Origin: Chara braunii
Lineage: Eukaryota; Streptophyta; Charophyceae; Charales; Characeae
Reading direction: 5' to 3'
DNA: 23,906 nt
NCBI GenBank assembly: GCA_003427395.1
Contig: BFEA01000235.1
Location: 697,675-721,580 of the forward strand
Shown: positions 1 through 9,194 of the stretch, piece after piece
Numbering within the stretch: position 1 is the first letter of the stretch
Layout of the letters: each line of letters starts with the position of its first letter
The notes under the pieces: model-generated
Seen by the model: the letters and a program-made list of their open reading frames with translations, nothing else
The model's database searches: none
Told to the model about the DNA's origin: nothing
Made by a program: the position numbers and the translations under genes

Positions 1-4
1 GGGG

Positions 5-26
5 GAGAGAGAGAGAGAGAGAGAGG
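5..26. repeat. (GA)n microsatellite at window edge
   Basis: A perfect GA dinucleotide run follows a short G run at the very start of the window. It may continue outside. The same motif closes the window near 23806-23857. Confidence 0.9.
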
Positions 27-237
27 AGGCTTTGTAGTTTATGCATACAAATTGATAGAAACATGTATTTCTTCTTTGAGCAGAAAGGAGTGACAGATTC
101 AGAAAAAACTTAGTCGCTCGCTCTTGGGCACCATTGACTGAGATCTGTAAACCTGCTTTACAGTGTTTACACTCAGGTCACTCTTCAAACTATTAGAGTG
201 CTACGAGGAGTGGGCACCACGCTGCATATCTGCGTCA

Positions 238-268
238 ACGTGCACATGCACATGCACATGCACATACA
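238..268. repeat. TGCACA hexamer tandem repeat
   Basis: Four consecutive TGCACA/TGCACATG-type hexamers are visible, the last degenerate (CACATACACA). This is a short simple-sequence repeat in otherwise unannotated DNA. The rest of 27-527 holds no gene that I can recognise. Confidence 0.8.
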
Positions 269-370
269 CAAGTGCATGTTTGTAAATGAATTGACCGTAC
301 ATTCCTGCATGTGTTTGTCTGCCTAAGTGTGTGCCTATGTAGGTAGTTAATGCGGCTACTATATGCCCAT

Positions 371-396
371 GGGGATGGGGATAGGGATGGGGAGGG
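371..396 (+). other. Potential G-quadruplex (five G runs)
   Basis: Five runs of three or four G are separated by AT, ATA, AT and A spacers. This satisfies the usual four-run G-quadruplex pattern with very short loops. The sequence pattern is seen directly; folding is inferred. There is no gene immediately downstream to which it could be tied. Confidence 0.6.
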
Positions 397-529
397 TTTG
401 TTTTATCTTTAAGATTATTTATTGTATTGTATGTATGAACAATGGAATGTCAATTTTCCTTTTGCATCGAGTGAGGGAGGTGCTGTCCCTTTGTGCTCAC
501 AAACACCCCTACGGTCATGCTTTACGCCG

Positions 530-772
530 GGGCAGTTGGGGATTGTCAATGTCACTGGTGAAATCCGCACAAGCACGAAGTCAGGGTCAGGCACCACCGG
601 TGCTATGTGTGTGCTAGGAAAGCACAACCTCACCAATGCTATGTCCGTGCTAGGAAAGCACAACCCGACCAGGGCAGCTGGGGATTGTCAATGTCACTGG
701 TCAAACCCGCACAAGCACGAAGTTAGCGTCAGGCACCACCGGTGCTATGTGCGTGCTAGGAAAGCTCAACCT
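530..772 (+). repeat. Two-copy direct repeat, period 142 bp
   Basis: About 101 bp at 530-630 recur at 672-772 with few substitutions and no indel, giving an exact 142-bp offset. Between them, at 637-666, the end of the unit (TGCTATGTcCGTGCTAGGAAAG) is present a third time. Each copy holds the inverted repeat GCACC-ACC-GGTGC. Open frames across it are short and not conserved in phase, so I treat this as non-coding tandem duplication. Confidence 0.8.
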
Positions 773-929
773 TGAACCTGACCAATATTTGCGGCAAGTT
801 TCATGTTCCCAACCATGAACTTAGCACCGACCGGGCCTGACCCTTGGCTGACGTGGTCAGGTGGTGCACGCCGGAGGTCGTTAGGGTCTGATTTCCCCCC
901 TGTTCCACCTTACCATGGCTGTATGCGAG

Positions 930-1000
930 GGCGAAGGGACTCGAACCCAGCACCTCCAGGGAGGGCATGAGTCTCTCTCTAAGCCTGTAGGCAGACGAAG
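930..1000 (-). mobile_element. tRNA-derived SINE head (minus strand)
   Basis: Read on the minus strand, bases 937-947 give GGTTCGAGTCC, a perfect RNA polymerase III B-box. An A-box-like AGGCTTAGAGAG lies about 38 nt upstream at 974-986, so the internal promoter spacing is tRNA-like. The acceptor stem and anticodon arm do not fold convincingly, so this is more likely a SINE or tRNA relic than a working tRNA. Element ends and target-site duplications were not found. Confidence 0.5.
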
Positions 1001-1029
1001 AAAGACCCGAGCTCTCTCGTCGGTCGCAC

Positions 1030-1050
1030 ATAGGGGACTGGGGCCCCTAT
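1030..1050. other. Inverted repeat ATAGGGG/CCCCTAT
   Basis: Two perfect 7-bp arms flank a 7-base spacer just beyond the minus-strand tRNA-like head. This is a small stem-loop of unknown role. It could belong to the SINE body. Confidence 0.6.
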
Positions 1051-1179
1051 CGCCACCCAGTAATAATGGTACACTGAGCACGAAGGGTAGCAAGCTTCCA
1101 GAAGCTCAGCAGCCATCCGTCGGGCTCAGTTCTAGCCGATCTTCCCTCAGAAGCTCTTTCACTTGGTGTATTGATGAGC

Positions 1180-1252
1180 TCTGGGGTAAGGCCAGGAGGG
1201 TAGAGCAGCGATAGCGGCCACCTTGGAGTGGCAGAGTTCGATTGCTGTGGTC
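1180..1252 (+). mobile_element. tRNA-derived SINE head (plus strand)
   Basis: The stretch GGCCAGGAGGGTAGAGCAGC resembles a tRNA D-arm and A-box. About 35 nt later AGAGTTCGATTGCTG resembles a degenerate B-box and T-loop (GTTCGATT kept). It lies about 230 bp from, and opposite in orientation to, the minus-strand head at 930-1000. An AATAAA at 1456-1461 might belong to its tail, but no poly(A) follows. I judge it a diverged SINE head. A chance match is possible. Confidence 0.4.
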
Positions 1253-1514
1253 CATGGCATGAAGAAGGGCTACCGTCTTCCTCCTAACATAGCGCACCGT
1301 CATCATGAATGTATATGAGCTATCTTTCCAGTCCAGTACAGTTGTGATGAAGGGTGTTATATTTGACGACACATGTTGGTGGGGTGCCTGTGAGTGCTAC
1401 TGATCGATGGACTGGGGAGCGGCTCTATTTTGCGGCGGCAGCAGTTGCTGTGATCAATAAAGTCAAGAATGACTCTTCTTCTCTATTTGTCAGAGAGATG
1501 CTGCCGGAGCAGCA

Positions 1515-1604
1515 GGAGTAACAGGTCCACCTCTGTCAAATCCTAACAGTAGGAAAGGAAGACTGGCCAATGCGCACATTTAGGAGTAACAGGTCCACCT
1601 CTGT
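1515..1604 (+). repeat. Perfect 22-bp direct repeat, 68 bp apart
   Basis: The 22 bases at 1515-1536 (beginning GGAGTAACAGG) recur exactly at 1583-1604. The second copy leads directly into the 21-bp minisatellite. This may be a duplication scar or an insertion footprint. The 46 bp between the copies show no element. Confidence 0.75.
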
Positions 1605-1610
1605 ACCATG

Positions 1611-1820
1611 GGCTATTGTGGGACGTTGAGTGGCTATTGTGGGACATTGGGTGGCTATTTTGAGACCTTGGGTGGCCGTTCTAGGAGTTTTAGTGGGCAA
1701 TTTAGGAGCTTAAGTGGCCATTTAGGAAGGTCAAGTGGCCATTTTGGGAGCGCAAGTGGGTATTCCGGGAGCTCAAGTGGGTGTTTCAAAAACTCAAGTG
1801 GCTATCTGGGGAGCTCAAGT
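1611..1820 (+). repeat. 21-bp minisatellite (10 units) open as heptapeptide repeat
   Basis: Ten 21-bp units with consensus GGCYATTTTGGGAGCTCAAGT follow without indels. Because 21 is a multiple of three, the frame stays open from an ATG at 1608 (context accATGG) to a stop near 1961, giving a 117-residue product of repeats like G-Y-x-G-S-S-S. Unit starts (Gly) and ends (mostly Ser AGT) are constant, while middle codons vary mainly at non-synonymous sites. That argues against strong protein constraint. After the repeat the frame runs into unrecognised sequence. I therefore annotate a minisatellite and keep a small low-complexity Gly/Ser protein as a less likely alternative. Confidence 0.85.
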
Positions 1821-2561
1821 GGACTACTGCTGGCCGAAGGGCTAGTGGCACTGTGCTGCACTAGTCGTCACCCTTCTTGTGGCTCCTTCGTGTGGCTGTG
1901 TGTGGGGAACCCCTGGCACAGCCAAGGGCAGGATTCTCTGAAAGCCCCTCCGGAATGCTAGGCATGGTCATGATAGCTGCATCTGACCCAAAAATTGCCC
2001 TGTGTACAGGTATAGAAGCCTATATTGAGTGGGCCTTATGTTTGGGGAAAGACAGTAGACAGGCTAGGGGGTTACACATTACGAACAGTGGAACATGTGG
2101 TTGGGATAGGAGTGGGACCGGTGAAAAAAGAGGAAGATGCTATGGAGGTTGTGGAAAAGGTCATCAAAATGAGTTTGATAAGCTTAACAACTATAGTGAT
2201 AGTATAATCACGATAACAAAGTTCTGCACCCGCCAATTATGGGTAATTCGGCGTGTATGTGCTAGTATTAATAATGAGGATAATGACAAAAATGATAAAA
2301 GAAAAGAGGGAGAGAGGGGAGAGAGAAAGAAAGAGAGCCAAAGAAAGACATAGAGGGTGTGTCAGAAATCACCCTCTGGTGTGTCTCTGATCCAAGTCGG
2401 CATTGGGGAGTCAGAAATAGTGTAGGAAAGAAGAGAGAAAGAGATGCATGAGGAAGTCAGAGAAGGAACGTCCACCACTTGGCCACCATTCCTTTCTCGT
2501 GAATGACCTTTCTGTTTTCCTCTCTAAATTTGGGGTCTATTTTTTGCCCTCGTGTTGAAGT

Positions 2562-2562
<1 letters not shown>
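1821..2562. other. No recognisable gene; purine-rich tract at 2302-2347
   Basis: Overlapping short frames here show no known domain. Bases 2302-2347 form a purine-only or nearly purine-only GA/AAG tract. The rest is unique-looking sequence in which I see nothing to annotate. Confidence 0.6.
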
Positions 2563-2630
<68 letters not shown>

Positions 2631-2631
2631 N

Positions 2632-2724
<93 letters not shown>
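2563..2724. repeat. Compound microsatellite (CT)n-(GT)n
   Basis: (CT)n runs from 2563 to 2694, interrupted only by an N at 2631, and passes directly into (GT)n to about 2722. Short frames here that encode Leu/Ser or Arg/Glu repeats are artefacts of the dinucleotide. The single N suggests that the true length is unresolved. Confidence 0.98.
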
Positions 2725-2725
<1 letters not shown>

Positions 2726-4004
2726 GTTTTGGTATTTTTCTGCCTTTGCTTCTTCTTCTTTCTCTTTTCCCCTTCCACTGCCTAACTGTTGAGCATTTGT
2801 AATTATGGTGGGTCATGTGCACAATTCAACATGCGCAGTGGAAACATGAAAATTCATGGAAATGGCCAGGTCAGGATAAGCAATGCATTCCCCCCCCCCC
2901 CTCTTCCCTTCCCCCGACCACTGCCCCACCTGCCCCGGACCAGGTGGGGGACGGCAAGTAAACAGTGTTTTTTTGTACCCTTGCCAACCCCACCGATAAG
3001 CTGTGGTCTTTTGCCACCCCCACATTCCATACCAACAAAGCTGTGGCTGCAGGGAAAGCTGCCGAGCAATCCTGAGTCCCTACACTTCACATTTTGTTGT
3101 CAGACCATCGTGCGACATGTGCACTCCTTTCTTGAAAAGAAGGGCTTTACACCACCCCAGGCCATTCGAGTATGGGCAGATTCAGATTCCCAAGAGGAAT
3201 TCTGTATTGCCCCGCCTCTTCACATGGAGTGCCGGTCCTCCTGCCACTGGTTCCTCTGAGAACTGCGGCCCGTGTTTTCCAAATCTGCCCATCAGGATCT
3301 AGAATCTGAGCATCTCATGCATTAATTCAGCGCCATGCTTTTGACTCCCGATGCCAAGTGGGACCTCAGGAGGAAAATGTCATCACTGATTCACAGGCCA
3401 TTGCTGGTCAGCAGTGGGGTGGAAAAATTGCCCTCCACCCCCTCCATCCACAATTCTTACAATTGACAGTAGGGGTCGCACTGTAAACCACAGGGTGGAG
3501 TCGGGTATGTCCTCCACCTCGTAGCCCCCACATCTGACGCACCACGGGGAGTCCTTTCATGATGGCTTTCTGGTAGGTCCTCTTAACTCGTGGGCAGGCA
3601 GTGGGAGTTATCTCAGGGCAGATTTCAGTCACAGCAGCACAGAATCCTTCAGAACAGGCTGTTTCTTAAAACTACAAGAACGACTAAGGAACAGGTGGAG
3701 GAGAATGACAAATCAAGAGTAGATAATCACACAGAGCAGTAACAACAGTTGTCCTGACCTCCATAGGGGGTGGTGGGAGAATTGACTACAAAGAGAGGTA
3801 CGATTGAACTGCAAAGGACCTGAGAAACCAGGAACTGACCAACAACAGCCAAATGACAACAACAACCACGATAACAACAATGAGATGAACGGAACAGCTG
3901 CGCTAGGGGGTGTACTCGGGGGTGTACCGTTATATTCTGTGTGCTTGTGCTTTCCGGCACGTGCGCCAAAATCTGGCTAGCAGTGGAGCTTGGTGTGACA
4001 GCTA
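2725..4004. other. No recognisable gene
   Basis: This stretch contains a C12 run at 2890-2901 within a pyrimidine-rich patch (to ~2945). Otherwise it holds unique-looking sequence with frames under about 160 codons on both strands. None of the conceptual translations shows a motif that I recognise. No tRNA-like, terminal-repeat or tandem structure stands out. Confidence 0.5.
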
Positions 4005-4297
4005 AGTTCTAATAAGATTGCAAAAGTGCCAATTCAAAGGCGGTAAAATTGATGATTCCTTTCCTTACCAGGGTCAGGCAAAGGCCATAAGACCGAAGGC
4101 CTCGTTCTGAGCTGGGCACCTACATCAGGGCAAGCGCTGTGTCCGCGACTCAGCAGGCGTTTCGAGAGCTGAAAGCGACTCTGACTTCGGCTCCTATTCT
4201 CATGAGGCTGGACCCAGAAAGGCCTTTTATTCTCATCACCGATTGGCAGCCTGAGGCAACCTCTGTGATCCTGGCCCAACCAAGTTTAGAGTTTGAT
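4005..4297 (+). pseudogene. Ty3/gypsy retrotransposon pol fragment (RT end / RNase H start)
   Basis: A frame without stops from 4091 to the TGA at 4298-4300 encodes, from 4142, the pattern QQAFRELKATLTSAPIL, then RLDPERPFILITDW, then ATSVILAQ. This is the signature of the Ty3/gypsy RT connection and the beginning of RNase H: AF..LK..L..APVL, then D...PF.L.TDAS, then VL.Q. A short upstream stretch at 4005-4041 (SNKIAKVPI) resembles the preceding F..IA.PL segment, but a stop separates the two. The usual TDAS has become TDW. There is no ATG, and no other pol domain, integrase or LTR was recognised nearby. It is a short decayed fragment with no function. It was recognised by eye from family knowledge. 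Confidence 0.75.
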
Positions 4298-4300
4298 TGA

Positions 4301-4621
4301 GCCTCTCCTAAATTTTAGGGGGCTCATTCGCCGATAAAATAAATTGATGGCGTGTGGCCTCCGAAAGGGGTCCGCGGTTGATGGCGGGCATGTACTGGTG
4401 GTTTCTGCAATGATGTCGGGCAGGATAGCCTAGGAGGCCGTTGTTGGGACCTTTGATTCCCGAACCAAGTCCCGACACTTGAGATGTGTGATATATGGCT
4501 AAGACGTGCACAACAAAGGAATCCGGAATGAGGAGGCAAGAGAGAAGGAAAATATTAGATGAAGGATTAAGACGGGATCGCAGGCGTCAAGGACTCGAGA
4601 TGGGCCGAGACCACCAAAGCT
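4301..4621. other. No recognisable gene between gypsy relic and MITE
   Basis: The sequence after the gypsy stop does not continue the RNase H domain in any frame that I could follow. No further feature is visible. Confidence 0.5.
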
Positions 4622-4829
4622 TTAAACCATTAGTACCTCCGCCAGTGTTGGGAAAATAGGGAAAAGTGGACGTTTTTCCAAATTCCTAAAATTTCGAAGG
4701 CCGGGCCCGACGACGGCTGCCATTGATAAATCTGCTCGACGACCGTCGTTTCGTTCCGGCCTCCGAAAAGGTCAGAGGCCCACCCGAGGCCCGCTATTTT
4801 CCCACGCGGCAAAGGTACTTGTGGTTTAA
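4622..4829. mobile_element. TTAA-flanked MITE, copy 1 (TIR ACCA..AGTACCT)
   Basis: The element at 4626-4825 (200 bp) is bracketed by TTAA at 4622-4625 and 4826-4829. Its inverted ends align over about 33 bp: ACCATTAGTACCTCCGCC on the left against ACCACAAGTACCTTTGCC on the right, each followed within a few bases by TGGGAAAATAG. There is no coding capacity, so it would be non-autonomous. TTAA target duplication is the hallmark of piggyBac-type elements. The ends here start ACC rather than the usual piggyBac C-run, so the superfamily is uncertain. Related copies lie at 20262, 20978 and 21182. Confidence 0.75.
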
Positions 4830-5491
4830 ATCCGGGAATGGACCGTGGAGTTGCGACTAGCAAAGTGCTGTAGGAAATTAGTGAAGACGACTCTCCTTCT
4901 TGAAGGAGGACCGCTAGAAAAATAATACACCGAGGAAAATAATGCCTTGGTGTCGACACATGAGGTCCTAGGAGGCCACCTGAACACTGCATGAGAAAAG
5001 CCCAAGGCCATGAACCAAGCAACGAAGGTGCAAAAGGACTAGTAGGTGTCACCTAAACAAGTGCCCAAGCACGAGCAATTTGAAAATAAGTGGCCCTTGG
5101 GAACCAAAATGAAAAAGGTTAGAAAAGAGAGGGAGAGTCTTAATTTCGAGGCTTTCAGGCCTTGATATTGAGAAGGGACTCAAAAGGGATGCAACAGATC
5201 ACAAGGGCCTTAATTGTGAAGTGCTCAGGTACACAAAAGCTAAAAATGAGGTTTTAATGTGGTCTGAGATAAAACGACCAACGAAGGTGAGGAGAAAAGA
5301 GCCTAGAGGTAGAATGAGAGAGGTAGGAGAGTGTGGGAGTGGAAAAAGGGCAAACCGCCCCTTCATGGCCAACTTGCCCCTCCACAAAAGATGTCTATGC
5401 GCCTTGAACATAATTGCATCAAGTCTAGATGCAGTTGGGACAAAAATGGAAACGTAGAGCAAAAAAAAATTACATGTTTTAGGTACATTTT
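4830..5491. other. No recognisable gene; weak early match to the 1.24-kb unit
   Basis: No coding or structural feature is recognised. Around 5188, GATGCAAC.GATCACAA matches a segment of the 1.24-kb repeat (5591), which may indicate a third, badly decayed unit edge. Confidence 0.4.
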
Positions 5492-6207
5492 GTGACCGAA
5501 CTCATCCTAGGATGAAAGGGTTACAAAATGTTTTGATTTTTTTTATTATGGGAGAGAAAATCAAGATAAAACAAGAGCGGAGTAGGCCGTGATGCAACGG
5601 ATCACAAAAAGTAAAGCAAACACATGTTTCAAGTACAAATGTAGCGAACATTGGGTTTGGATGCACTTGGGGATGTGCCGCTCCATTTTGTTTCAGTTTG
5701 AGGCAAGTGTGGGGGCAATGAGTTAGGAAAATGGTCACCATCGCACTTTGAGATTTAACGGACCACAAGGGAGTGTCAAGGCCAAGGGAAAATGAGCCTT
5801 CACACCCTCACGACATTGGAAAAACGAGTCTCAATCATGGGAGTCGATTGCGGCGGTGAATGGTGACCGCGAGATCAAGATCATATGGCCAAGAATATTT
5901 TACACACTTAGATGCATCGGGAGGAGGAAATTGGGACTGTCAGGGACTAGGGAGTCCCGAATAAAAATGGGGATGGCATGGGGAGTGATGTTGGGAACGA
6001 CGTGGGCACAAGTAAAAATAATCACAATTTAGGGCCCGCGCTGGCGGGACCACCGACGACACTAATGGCGGGGACTCGTAGGGGATAAGTGCTGGGAGCT
6101 TGAGTTGTCCCAAGGGGGGAGGGGGGAGTATGGGGCAACATGAGAAATGAATAATCAAAGAGAGATGCATAGTCGAGATCAAGATCTGACGTCTCGAAAT
6201 ATTAGCA

Positions 6208-6229
6208 TCACTAGTGCAAACACTAGTGA
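6208..6229. other. Perfect hairpin TCACTAGTG-CAAA-CACTAGTGA
   Basis: Nine-bp perfect arms flank a 4-base loop in unit A. The matching place in unit B (ACTACTAGTGCAAGCATTAGTA, about 7449) has lost most of the pairing, so the hairpin is not maintained between copies. Confidence 0.8.
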
Positions 6230-6535
6230 GACCGAGCGGGGGAGCCGTAGAAGGTAAAGGAGAGAGGAAATGAAGGAGGGAGGCCTAGATTGCAGTCCGA
6301 GATATCTCGGAGCAGCCAAACTAGAGAAACTAGGGTCTTGGGAGACTCTATGTGAGAAATAAGCTACCAAGGGAAAATCGGAGCAAAGAGGGATGAAGTT
6401 TGCGACTAAGGGAGCAAAATGGGGTTGCCTTGAGTATGGGGGTGCCATGATTGCAGTCCGAGAAATAACGGACTACCCCTTGAGAATGATCAAGGCCTAG
6501 ATAAAGATAAAGGGCTTAGAAAAAGTTTCAAGGTC

Positions 6536-6560
6536 AAAAAAAAAAAAAAAAAAAAAAAAA
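6536..6560 (+). repeat. Poly(A) run (25 A)
   Basis: A pure A homopolymer lies near the 3' part of unit A. In unit B the equivalent stretch (7795-7825) is A-rich but interrupted by G. It could be a retroposon tail or simply slippage. Confidence 0.9.
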
Positions 6561-7255
6561 GGAAAGTGAGATAAAAGAGGAGAAGGAGGAGGGAGTGAGT
6601 TGGCCGTCAGTAGGGGTTGACAAGTCAAGTCCCTACTGTCCGAATATTGTGGGGAAAATAAAAGAAAAAGAAAGGGAAAAAAAAATGGACCACTAACGGT
6701 AAAAAACGACCACTTGGAAGATACATTTGTGACCGGATTCATCCTAGGGTGAATCGGTTACGAAGTATCTTGATTTTTTTAAAGAAAATCAAAGAAATCG
6801 AGACTTTTTGCAACCGAGAGACAACGGATTGCAAAAGGGGAGGGAAACACATGTTTCAAGTACGTATGGAACCAATATTGAGTCCGGATGCACTTGGAAA
6901 TGTGTAGTTCCATTTCGTTTCATTTTGGGGCAATGAGGGTAGGAAAATGGCCAGCATTGCACTTCGAGAATTAACGGACGGCATGGGGGTGCCAAGGCGA
7001 AGGGAAAATGAGCCTTGGCATACCCAAGACACTAGAAGGAGGTGTCTCAAGCATGGAGCAAGTGGAGACGGTAAATGGCAATCATGACATGAGGATCTAG
7101 CGGTCAGGAATATTTGACACACTTGAGACACATGAAAAGGGGAGATTGGGACTGTCGGGGGAAAGGAAGTCCCAAATAAAAATGGGACGTCATGAGGGAC
7201 GATGTCAGGGACTAGATGGGCCGAAATAAAAATAGTCAAAATTTGAGACATGCAT

Positions 7256-7313
7256 CGGCGGGACTACCGGGTAGTCCCGCCGGGACTACCGGCGGGATTA
7301 CCGACGGGACTAG
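7256..7313. repeat. GC-rich palindrome and CGGCGGGACTAC short repeats
   Basis: CGGCGGGACTAC (7256-7267) pairs perfectly with GTAGTCCCGCCG (7271-7282) across a 3-base loop. It is followed by further CGGGACTAC/CGGGATTAC units to 7313. It lies in unit B. Unit A at 6036-6085 carries only loose versions (GGCGGGACCACCG), so the motif has expanded since duplication. Confidence 0.85.
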
Positions 7314-7922
7314 AAAATGAGACTAATTGGGGATGAGTGACGGGGACTTTAGATGTCCCAAAGCAACTGTGGGCCATTATGAGGAATGAGCAAACAAAGT
7401 AAGGTTCACTGTCAATATCCACATTTAGCGGTGAAAAATATTAGCAACTACTAGTGCAAGCATTAGTAGGGGAAGGCGAGAGGAATTCAGAGAAAAGGGG
7501 AGGGAGAAATAAAGAAGGTGGTCGACCTTGTAGTCTGAGATATCTCGAAATAGCCAAGCAAGAGAAAATAGAGCCTTAAGGGACCCTTTGCAGAAAATCG
7601 GCTGCCAAGGAAAAATCGGAGCAAGGGGGGTCAGAAATTGAGACTAACGGAGGCAAAATAGAAGCCCCCATGAGTGTAGGGGCTTCATTATTGTGATCCG
7701 ATAAATAACGGACAACAACTTCATCTAGATGTAGATCAAGATCCTTGGTAAAAATAAAAACTCAACAACAACTTGACAGTTGTCGCATCAGAAATAAAAG
7801 AAAAGAAAAGAAAAAAAAGAGAAAAAGGAGGGAGAATGAGACAAAGATGGAAAAAAAAGTGGAGGGAAATATGCCAACCAGTTGGGACTTACACGGCAGG
7901 GGGACTTGCAGGTCCCTACTGT

Positions 7923-8956
7923 GACCACTGAGCTTATCATTCCAGATTTAGTGGAAGTAAATCCGAAGTGAAGAGATAAGGCCCTTGAAGCATTATCTCA
8001 ACAATACATGAATTAAAAAAGTGAAAATGAGAGAAAAACAAAAAGGAGTTGGTCGGTTTTTGTTTTGGGTCATATATCAAATTCATATCTATGGACGAGA
8101 CAATATGGTGGTTTTTGTCTGGAATGAGTTGGCAGCCCAAAATGGAAAGAAACAAAAGAAAAGAAAGAACGAAATAATGCATTTGGCCGAAAACGGAGGC
8201 CAAATGCACCAAAAATTAAAAAAGTGAGTCAGGAGGCTCAAATCTTTCCAATAAGGATGCCCCTTGATTATTCGGACCCAAGGGACAACATCTGAAGATG
8301 AAAATGAGGCATGTGGAGGCTCTAGAGGCAGTTCGAGTTGGTACCAACCACTCGGACTGCATGTACTTGACCAAAAAGAAGCCAGGTACTCCATGAGAGG
8401 CCTACTAGTGAGGGAGAGCCTTGGGGGTACCTCGGTTCACCATAGAGTACATGGAGATGCCCATTGGCTGCCCGAAGTGTTGCACCCAGCCTATGTTAGC
8501 TAGGGGAGCAATCCACCACACTCACATTTGCATGAGGCAAGTGCATGTTGGCCGCATGAGCTCAAGAAAGCACTACACTCAACCGGAGTGAGAGGAGGGG
8601 AACCGTTGCCAATTTGGGAGCTCGAGGGAGGCTCTAGGCAAGTGAGGAGAGTCACTGAGGCTGGTAGAGGTGGTGCTGGCCTAGGGGAGTGTTCCGCCAT
8701 AGCCCTCAGGCTGTGAGGAAGAAGAAGAGGCTATTGAGAATCCTATTAACCCTCTTGGAGGGGAGGGTTGCATAGCCCTAGTAATAGGATCTACCATAAC
8801 CAAAAAAAAAGAGTGGAGGGAGACTGGAGGAAGGAGAGAGCCCTAGTCAGACGACAAGTGGGCAAGAAAAGGTTGAGCATCATCAAGGTTAACATCTCAA
8901 GGTCAAGGCACTAGAGGAGGTGAGTGGGAAAGGAGAAGGTGTTTCCTTTCTTCACA
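7923..8956. other. No recognisable gene
   Basis: Several short frames (up to about 100 codons) exist but show no familiar domain. A loose inverted repeat, ATCCTATTA (about 8739) against TAATAGGAT (about 8783), encloses GAGGGTT/AACCCTC words. Nothing else stands out. Confidence 0.5.
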
Positions 8957-9128
8957 TCTTCTGTTTTTTTTTTTCTCTTTTTTTCCTTCTTCTTCTTTTT
9001 CTTCTTCCTCCTCCCTTTCCTCTTCACCCTTCCCTTCTTCTCCTTGTTTTTCTTTTCTTCTCCTTCTCCTTTTTTTCTTTCTTGCTCTCCCCCTCCTTCC
9101 TCTCCTCCCAATTTTTTTTTCCTCTTTA
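8957..9128 (+). repeat. Polypyrimidine (TTC/TCC/T)n tract
   Basis: About 170 bases of almost pure C/T with frequent TTC, TCC and T runs. The long frames through it encode Phe/Ser/Pro-rich or Lys/Glu-rich low complexity and are not genes. Mirror-like pyrimidine tracts of this length can adopt triplex structure, but that is not shown here. Confidence 0.9.
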
Positions 9129-9194
9129 TGACTACCGTCCCAACCATGGGAAGGATAGGGAGTAGTTCCGCCACTGGAGCTTGCCTATATTTTG

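Larger units (their letters stand above)
5492..7922. repeat. Tandem pair of diverged ~1.24-kb repeat units
   Basis: Unit A (5492 to ~6640) and unit B (6729 to ~7922) align along their whole length with shifting small indels. Anchors are GTGACCG.A.TCATCCTAGG (5492/6729), TTGGGACTGTC (5931/7146), GAGATATCTCG (about 6299/7537), AATAACGGAC (6464/7703) and GTCCCTACTGT (6629/7912), so offsets run from 1215 to 1283. Neither unit has a long ORF. The short minus-strand frames that look alike are simply the repeat DNA translated. Both units end in an A-rich then purine-rich stretch. The spacer 6641-6728 is not clearly repeated. The family is unrecognised; it may be a large satellite or a pair of retroelement LTR/UTR remnants. 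Confidence 0.8.

Noticed and set aside
2457-2822. Leu/Ser- or Arg/Glu-repeat proteins across the (CT)n tract, and similar frames at 12283-12627 and 23409-23702
   Set aside because: They are the direct translation of dinucleotide or tetranucleotide microsatellite in every frame, with no unique flanking domain.
4626-4825. PIF/Harbinger-type MITE with TTA/TAA duplication
   Set aside because: It cannot be fully excluded because TTAA is palindromic, but all copies show the full TTAA (one TTGA), and the adjacent pair shares all four bases. A four-base target is the simpler reading.
6179-7251. Homologous minus-strand frames in units A and B as a duplicated gene
   Set aside because: They match only because the DNA is repeated. 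Frames start and stop at different places, and indels between units are not multiples of three.
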